64,000 nucleotides of DNA from Streptomyces lydicus (GTDB lineage: Bacteria > Actinomycetota > Actinomycetes > Streptomycetales > Streptomycetaceae): the NCBI RefSeq assembly GCF_001729485.1, contig NZ_CP017157.1, positions 5,518,001 to 5,582,000 of the forward strand. The letters run 5' to 3'. This document shows, one piece after another, positions 60,322-64,000 of the stretch. How positions within the stretch are numbered: the stretch's first letter is position 1; each line of letters starts with the position of its first letter. The translations under genes and the position numbers were made by a program. The notes under the pieces were generated by a model that saw nothing but the letters and a program-made list of their open reading frames with translations, was not told where the DNA came from and made no database searches.

Positions 60322-61203
60322 ATGCACGGAACCCGCACCTCGACCTGGACGCGCCGCGGGCTGGCCGCGGCGGCGGCCGCCGGATCGCTGCTCACGGTGC
60401 TCACCTCGGCCTCCTCCGCCTCGGCCGCGGCCGACACCGCCGACGCCCCGCTCGGCGGCAGCAAGGTCGTGTGCACCTCGAAGAAGCCCGGGCTGGCCCC
60501 GACGCTGTCCCGCGACCTCGCCGAAGCCCTCGACGGCCGCCAGGGCGCCTCGGCGCTGGCCGTCTACGACCGGCACACCGGGACGCACTGCGAGTTCCGG
60601 GCCGGCTCCCGCTTCGACTCGGCGAGCGTGGTCAAGGTCACCGTGCTCGGAGCGCTGCTGCGGCAGGCCCAGGAGGCGCACCGCGCGCTGACCCCGCAGG
60701 AGGTCCGGCTGACCACCGCCATGATCACCAAGTCGGACAACGCCGCGACCGACGCGCTGTGGCACCGGCTCGGGCCCGCCGCGGTCCGACACTTCCTGGC
60801 CCTGGCCGGGATGCGGGACACCGTTCCCGGTCAGGGCGGGTCCTGGGGCCTGACCCAGATCACCGCCGCCGACCAGCTCACGCTGATGCAGCTGCTCACC
60901 ACGGACAACACGGTGCTCACCCCGTCCTCCCGCGGCTATGCGCTCGACCTGATGCACCGGGTCGCCCCCGACCAGCGCTGGGGCGTCCCCGCCGGCGCCC
61001 CGGCCTCGGCGAGCGTGCACGTCAAGAACGGCTGGCTGCCGCGCACGACCGGCGGCTGGCGGGTGCACAGCGTCGGCACCTTCACCGACAACGGTCACGA
61101 CTACGGGATGGCCGTCCTCTCGACCGGAAGCCGCACCATGGGCGACGGCGTGACCACCGTCGAGAGCGCCGCCCGCGTCGTCCACCGCGACCTCCAGGGC
61201 TGA
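60322..61203 (+). CDS. Secreted class A beta-lactamase-like serine hydrolase
   Basis: 293 aa. The N-terminus TWTRRGLAAAAAAGSLLTVLT with cleavage near ASSASA|AAD looks like a Tat-type signal. Penicillin-binding motifs: SxxK as Ser102-VV-Lys105, SDN (138-140), and KNG (235-237) in place of KTG. The Glu of the omega loop that class A enzymes use for deacylation is not evident. So it may be a beta-lactamase, a D-Ala-processing peptidase or an esterase; the peptide-processing neighbourhood mildly favours a cell-wall role. The ATG at 60322 is preferred over the upstream frame because the signal sequence begins there. Confidence 0.85.
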   Translation: MHGTRTSTWTRRGLAAAAAAGSLLTVLTSASSASAAADTADAPLGGSKVVCTSKKPGLAPTLSRDLAEALDGRQGASALAVYDRHTGTHCEFRAGSRFDSASVVKVTVLGALLRQAQEAHRALTPQEVRLTTAMITKSDNAATDALWHRLGPAAVRHFLALAGMRDTVPGQGGSWGLTQITAADQLTLMQLLTTDNTVLTPSSRGYALDLMHRVAPDQRWGVPAGAPASASVHVKNGWLPRTTGGWRVHSVGTFTDNGHDYGMAVLSTGSRTMGDGVTTVESAARVVHRDLQG

Positions 61204-61492
61204 CCCCCGGCCGGCACCGGCCGGCTCCACGCGGGGGCCGCCGTCCCGGCAGCGCGAGACCGGCACGCCCCCGCCGCCGCGCCTGATCACCGGCGAACTC
61301 CCGTAGCAGCGCGATCAGTTCACGCCCGGACAGCCGCCGGCCGGCCGCGGTCGGCGCCGCTCCGCGCGGGCGGCACCGCCCTCGGTCATGACTCCCCCGC
61401 GATCTCCCCCACAGGGTGCGACTGTGCACTCGCCCGGGTGACCCGCCGCGCGTTCGCCCCCGCGGGCCGCCGAACGGCGATATCAACGCCCA

Positions 61493-62368
61493 ATGACGCA
61501 GGCAGACCTCACCGGAGTTCCCGAGACGGCGTTGTGGACGCTCCATCACCGGGCCGCCGAAGCAGCCCGCCCCGACACGGTGCTGCCCGACCCCCACGCC
61601 GTACAGCTCGTCGCCGAGCTGGAGTTCCCCTTCGAGGAGCGGCTGGGCACCGTCCGCCCCTGGGTGGCACAGGCCATCGCCCTGCGCGCCCTTGGCTTCG
61701 ACCGGGTCGTGCGCGACTTCCTCGCCCTCCACCCGGACGGCACGGTGATCGCCCTCGGCGAGGGGCTGGAGACCCAGTTCTGGCGGGTGGACAACGGCAG
61801 CGTCCGATGGGTCAGCGTCGATCTGGCCGGCCCGCTGGCGCTGCGCGAGCGCGTCCTGCCGCACGGGCCCCGGCAGCGGCTCATCGCCTGCGACGTCCGC
61901 GCCACCACGTGGCTGGCGCACGTCGACGCCTCCCGCGGGGTGCTGGTGACCGCGCAGGGCCTGCTGATGTACCTCCAGCGGGCCCAGGCCATCGGGCTGC
62001 TCGCCGCCTGCGCCGGGGCGTTCCCCGGCGGCACGATGGTGTTCGACACCGTCTCCCGACGTTTCAGCGCCCGCACCCGCGCCGGCGCGAAGGGACCGGG
62101 CGGCCATCGTCTGCCCGCCATGTCCTGGGGCATGGACGCATCCGAGCGCCACCAGCTGCACACCGTCCACCCCGCCGTCACGGAGGTGACCGACGTCCCC
62201 CTGCCTGCCGGCCGCGGCCTGGTCGGCTACCTCGCGCCGCGCGCCGGGACCCTGCCGCTGCTCCGCGGCGACCGCCCGCTCATCACCCGGCTCCGTTTCG
62301 GCGCCGACCCACGCCCCGGAGAAACTCCGCCACCCGCCCGGCGATCCGCTCCGGACACGCACCACTGA
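61493..62368 (+). CDS. LCM/PPM-type SAM-dependent methyltransferase
   Basis: 291 aa of the leucine carboxyl methyltransferase family that includes TcmP: ETALWTLHHRAAEAARPDTVLPDPHAVQLV, then VIALGEGLETQFWRVDNGSVRWVSVDL (motif I as GEGLET) and GVLVTAQGLLMYLQ, with the closing FDTVSRRFSARTR. Usually O-methylates a carboxyl group. The 289 bp upstream have no confident gene. Its last 86 bp overlap the minus-strand hydrolase remnant. Confidence 0.88.
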   Translation: MTQADLTGVPETALWTLHHRAAEAARPDTVLPDPHAVQLVAELEFPFEERLGTVRPWVAQAIALRALGFDRVVRDFLALHPDGTVIALGEGLETQFWRVDNGSVRWVSVDLAGPLALRERVLPHGPRQRLIACDVRATTWLAHVDASRGVLVTAQGLLMYLQRAQAIGLLAACAGAFPGGTMVFDTVSRRFSARTRAGAKGPGGHRLPAMSWGMDASERHQLHTVHPAVTEVTDVPLPAGRGLVGYLAPRAGTLPLLRGDRPLITRLRFGADPRPGETPPPARRSAPDTHH

Positions 62369-62549
62369 TCGCATGTGACACCTCCGGCCACACCTCGACC
62401 GCGGCCCGGCGTACGCGCCGGGCCGCGGCCCGCTCGGCGCCGTGCACGCTGCCCCGGCCGGCGAGCGGTGCGAGGACCGGGACGCCGATGGCGCGCAACT
62501 CGTGCGCGCAGGGCAGCGCCGGGGGCATCCCGGTGAGGGGCCCCACCAC
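62283..62549 (-). pseudogene. C-terminal remnant of an alpha/beta hydrolase
   Basis: About 88 codons. ELRAIGVPVLAPLAGRGSVHGAERAA followed by VEVWPEVSHAISGACPERIAGRVAEFL is the end of an alpha/beta hydrolase, including the loop before the catalytic Asp position (here Gly/Ser) and the catalytic-His motif (SHAI). Nothing upstream supplies the nucleophile half. The 3' part is antisense to the methyltransferase gene, so the fragment is probably a relic. Confidence 0.5.
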
Positions 62550-62629
62550 GGCACCACCCCCTCACCAGGGCCGCCCCGTCCGCGTTCCGATTCCCCTAAC
62601 TTCGTTACGAACCAGGGCAGTTCGACCCT

Positions 62630-63487
62630 TCAGCTCTCCGTTGCCGCCGCGCCGAGGAAGGCCGCCACGGTCGCGGAGAAGGCGGCGGGGTCGTCGAGCC
62701 ACGGGTAGTGGCCGGTGTCCGGCAGGACGGTCAGTTCGCCGCGTGGGAACGCCTCGGCCACGGTGGCGGCGACACGGGGCAGCGGGCCGCCGTCCCATGC
62801 GCCGGCCAGGACCAGGACCGGGGCCGCCAGCCAGGCGAGGGCGGCGCGGGCGGCCGCCGGGTCGAAGGCGCCGGCCGCGGCGTAGCGCTCCGCGGCCGGC
62901 TCGTTGGTCCGGGCCACCTCGTCGGCGGCGTGCGCCCGGGCGGCGGCGTCCCAACGGCCGTAGAAGAAGGGCGTCGCGGCGTCCCATTCGGCGTCGGTCG
63001 CGGAACCGGTCCAGACGGCGTCGAAGGCGGCACGGGCGCCGGGGAACCACGGTTCGGCCGCGCGCAGGTCGGCCGCCTCCCGGCGGTGCTCGACGGTGAA
63101 GTCCACGCCCAGGGCGCGGGCACGCGGGGTGACCAGGGTGAGGGAGCGGACACGGTGCGGGTGACGGGCCGCGTACAGCAGGGCGAGATCGCCGGCGGCG
63201 GAGTGCGCGAGGAGGTCGACGCGGGGCAGCCCGAGGTGCTCGCACAGCGCCTCGACGTCGGCGACCTGCCGGTCACAGCGGTAGGTCGCCGGGTCGGCGG
63301 GGACGCCGGAGTCGCCGGTGCCGCGCAGGTCGAGCCGCACCAGCCGGCGGTGCCGCGACAGGCCGCCCAGATCGCCGAGGTAGTCGGAGGCGCGCATGGG
63401 GCCACCGGGGAGACAGAGCAGCGGCTCGCCCTCCCCCACGAGGTGGTAGGCGAGGGCGGTGCCGTCGGGTGCGGTGAAGGTGGGCAT
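62630..63487 (-). CDS. Alpha/beta hydrolase (proline iminopeptidase-like)
   Basis: 285 aa, complete catalytic set: LLCLPGGPMRASDYLGDLGGL (oxyanion HGGP-like loop), RLDLRGTGDSGVP, nucleophile DLLAHSAAGDLALLYA, Asp in LVLAGAWDGGPLP and His in LPDTGHYPWLDDP. The cap region is short. Such enzymes include proline iminopeptidases and small esterases; the GGPG-like loop favours the peptidase subgroup. ATG 63487 (MPTFTAPDGTALAYH) is chosen; ATG 63523 is possible, and neither has a strong ribosome binding site. Confidence 0.9.
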   Translation of the reverse strand: MPTFTAPDGTALAYHLVGEGEPLLCLPGGPMRASDYLGDLGGLSRHRRLVRLDLRGTGDSGVPADPATYRCDRQVADVEALCEHLGLPRVDLLAHSAAGDLALLYAARHPHRVRSLTLVTPRARALGVDFTVEHRREAADLRAAEPWFPGARAAFDAVWTGSATDAEWDAATPFFYGRWDAAARAHAADEVARTNEPAAERYAAAGAFDPAAARAALAWLAAPVLVLAGAWDGGPLPRVAATVAEAFPRGELTVLPDTGHYPWLDDPAAFSATVAAFLGAAATES

Positions 63488-63584
63488 GGCGCCATGTTCG
63501 GCACCGCACGATGATCTTGGCAAGGGATATAGGGCGCGGCGGCCGGGGCGAGCGCCTCCGTCCGCCGCGCCGGGAGGCGGACGC

Positions 63585-64000
63585 TCAGTCCTCGTGGCCG
63601 AGTTGCAGGTCCCGTTCGGTGCGGCCGCCGCCGGCCACCTGGAGGACGGTGGCCACCGGCGGGTATCCGGCGGCGATCACGGTGTACTCACCGGCCGACA
63701 GGTCCACGAAGCGGAACAGGCCGTCGGGGCCGGTGGTGGCGGTGTCGACGACGTTGCCGGCGGCGTCCAGGAGGGTGACCCGGGCGTCCTCTACCGGACG
63801 CCCGCCGCCGGCCCGGACCGTCCCGCGCAGCACCGCCCCGCCGGCGAGTTCGATGTCCTGGCGGGTCTCCCGGGACGCCTGGACGGTGACCGGCAGGGCG
63901 GCCGGGCGGAACGCCGGGGCGCTGGAGGCGAGGGTGTACTCGCCGGCCACCAACTCGCCGATCACATAGCCGCCCTCGCGGCCGCTGCGGGTGGTCGCGA
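63585..64000 (-). CDS. C-terminal part of a protein with carboxypeptidase-regulatory-like repeats (5' end outside window)
   Basis: About 138 C-terminal codons, open to the right edge. Two beta-sandwich repeats: one ends GELVAGEYTLASSAPAFRPAALPV, the next runs from VLRGTVRAGGGRPVEDARVTLLDAAGNVVDT through GLFRFVDLSAGEYTVIAAGYPPVATVL. These are carboxypeptidase-regulatory-like (CarboxypepD_reg) modules. From memory, streptomycete MFS transporters often end in exactly such repeats, so the missing part may be a transporter; the sequence here cannot prove it. Confidence 0.75.
   Translation of the reverse strand, partial: ATTRSGREGGYVIGELVAGEYTLASSAPAFRPAALPVTVQASRETRQDIELAGGAVLRGTVRAGGGRPVEDARVTLLDAAGNVVDTATTGPDGLFRFVDLSAGEYTVIAAGYPPVATVLQVAGGGRTERDLQLGHED

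Noticed and set aside
61280..61400. Minus-strand stretch encoding LSGRELIALLREFAGDQ near the end of the beta-lactamase-like gene
   Set aside because: Looks protein-like for about 20 residues but the only start (ATG with GGGGGAG near 61387) leads to a stop in another frame; too short to assign, at most a relic.
1..64000. CRISPR arrays, tRNA or rRNA genes, insertion sequences, phage integration genes
   Set aside because: None found on reading: no regularly spaced repeats, no cloverleaf with a GGTTCGA-type T-arm, no transposase or integrase motifs.

Overview
The window reads as chromosomal DNA from a Streptomyces or a close relative. GC is very high with strong G/C at third codon positions. GTG starts are common and there is one TTG start. 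Rare TTA leucine codons occur in only two genes that I found. The families are typical of this group: PucR-type and XRE/MmyB-like regulators, BrkB, SseB/DUF1266, DUF5107, a CYP105-like P450 with a [3Fe-4S] ferredoxin, and many secreted proteins. I find no rRNA, tRNA, CRISPR array, insertion sequence or integrase. Genes on both strands are densely packed and often separated by strong GC-rich hairpins. No product or coordinate was checked against a database; names come from motif and family recognition.

Layout. 0-11.5 kb: partial aldehyde dehydrogenase, chorismate mutase, GntR regulator divergent from a TTA-containing FAD monooxygenase, fdhD, MarR regulator divergent from a quinone-oxidoreductase-like gene with three operator-like repeats between them, secreted sialidase whose 3' end overlaps a convergent SBF-like transporter, LysR. 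11.7-22 kb: acyl-CoA synthetase, membrane protein plus aldo/keto reductase, two-domain VOC protein, SseB/DUF1266 protein, photolyase, BrkB, pterin dehydratase, XRE regulator, NTF2-fold protein. 22-28.2 kb: a second-type FtsH protease, an orphan P-loop ATPase and a beta-CASP metallo-beta-lactamase RNase-like protein, followed by a small SseB-like protein. 28.3-43 kb: a decayed fatty-acid desaturase, APC permease, membrane-anchored phosphatase-superfamily protein, two metallo-beta-lactamase hydrolases, DedA, an aminotransferase-fold protein without its PLP lysine, GNAT, PAP2-diacylglycerol kinase fusion, methyltransferase, CapA lipoprotein, VOC, oxidoreductase and an orphan TetR effector domain.

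43-54 kb: DUF5107/TPR protein with an apparent frameshift, arginase family, GNAT, CoA-transferase with permuted architecture, SRPBCC-DUF2867 protein divergent from a TetR with twin operators, P450-ferredoxin pair behind a 32-bp palindrome, secreted CocE/NonD-type hydrolase. 54-60 kb: a four-gene peptidase operon (M55, M20, S9, S66), translationally overlapping at two of its three junctions and divergent from a PucR-type regulator with a TTA codon at position 10. 60-64 kb: secreted beta-lactamase-like protein, LCM-type methyltransferase, remnant and intact alpha/beta hydrolases, and the C-terminal end of a protein with carboxypeptidase-regulatory-like repeats.

The best candidates for coordinated systems are: the peptidase operon, which could dismantle cell-wall-type or D-amino-acid peptides under a developmentally limited regulator; the FtsH-ATPase-beta-CASP island, which could be a stress protein/RNA quality-control module; and the TetR/P450/ferredoxin segment with its palindromes. 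Several genes are decaying or catalytically degenerate (desaturase, TetR fragment, alpha/beta hydrolase tail, lysine-less aminotransferase fold), so part of the window looks like accessory sequence in flux.
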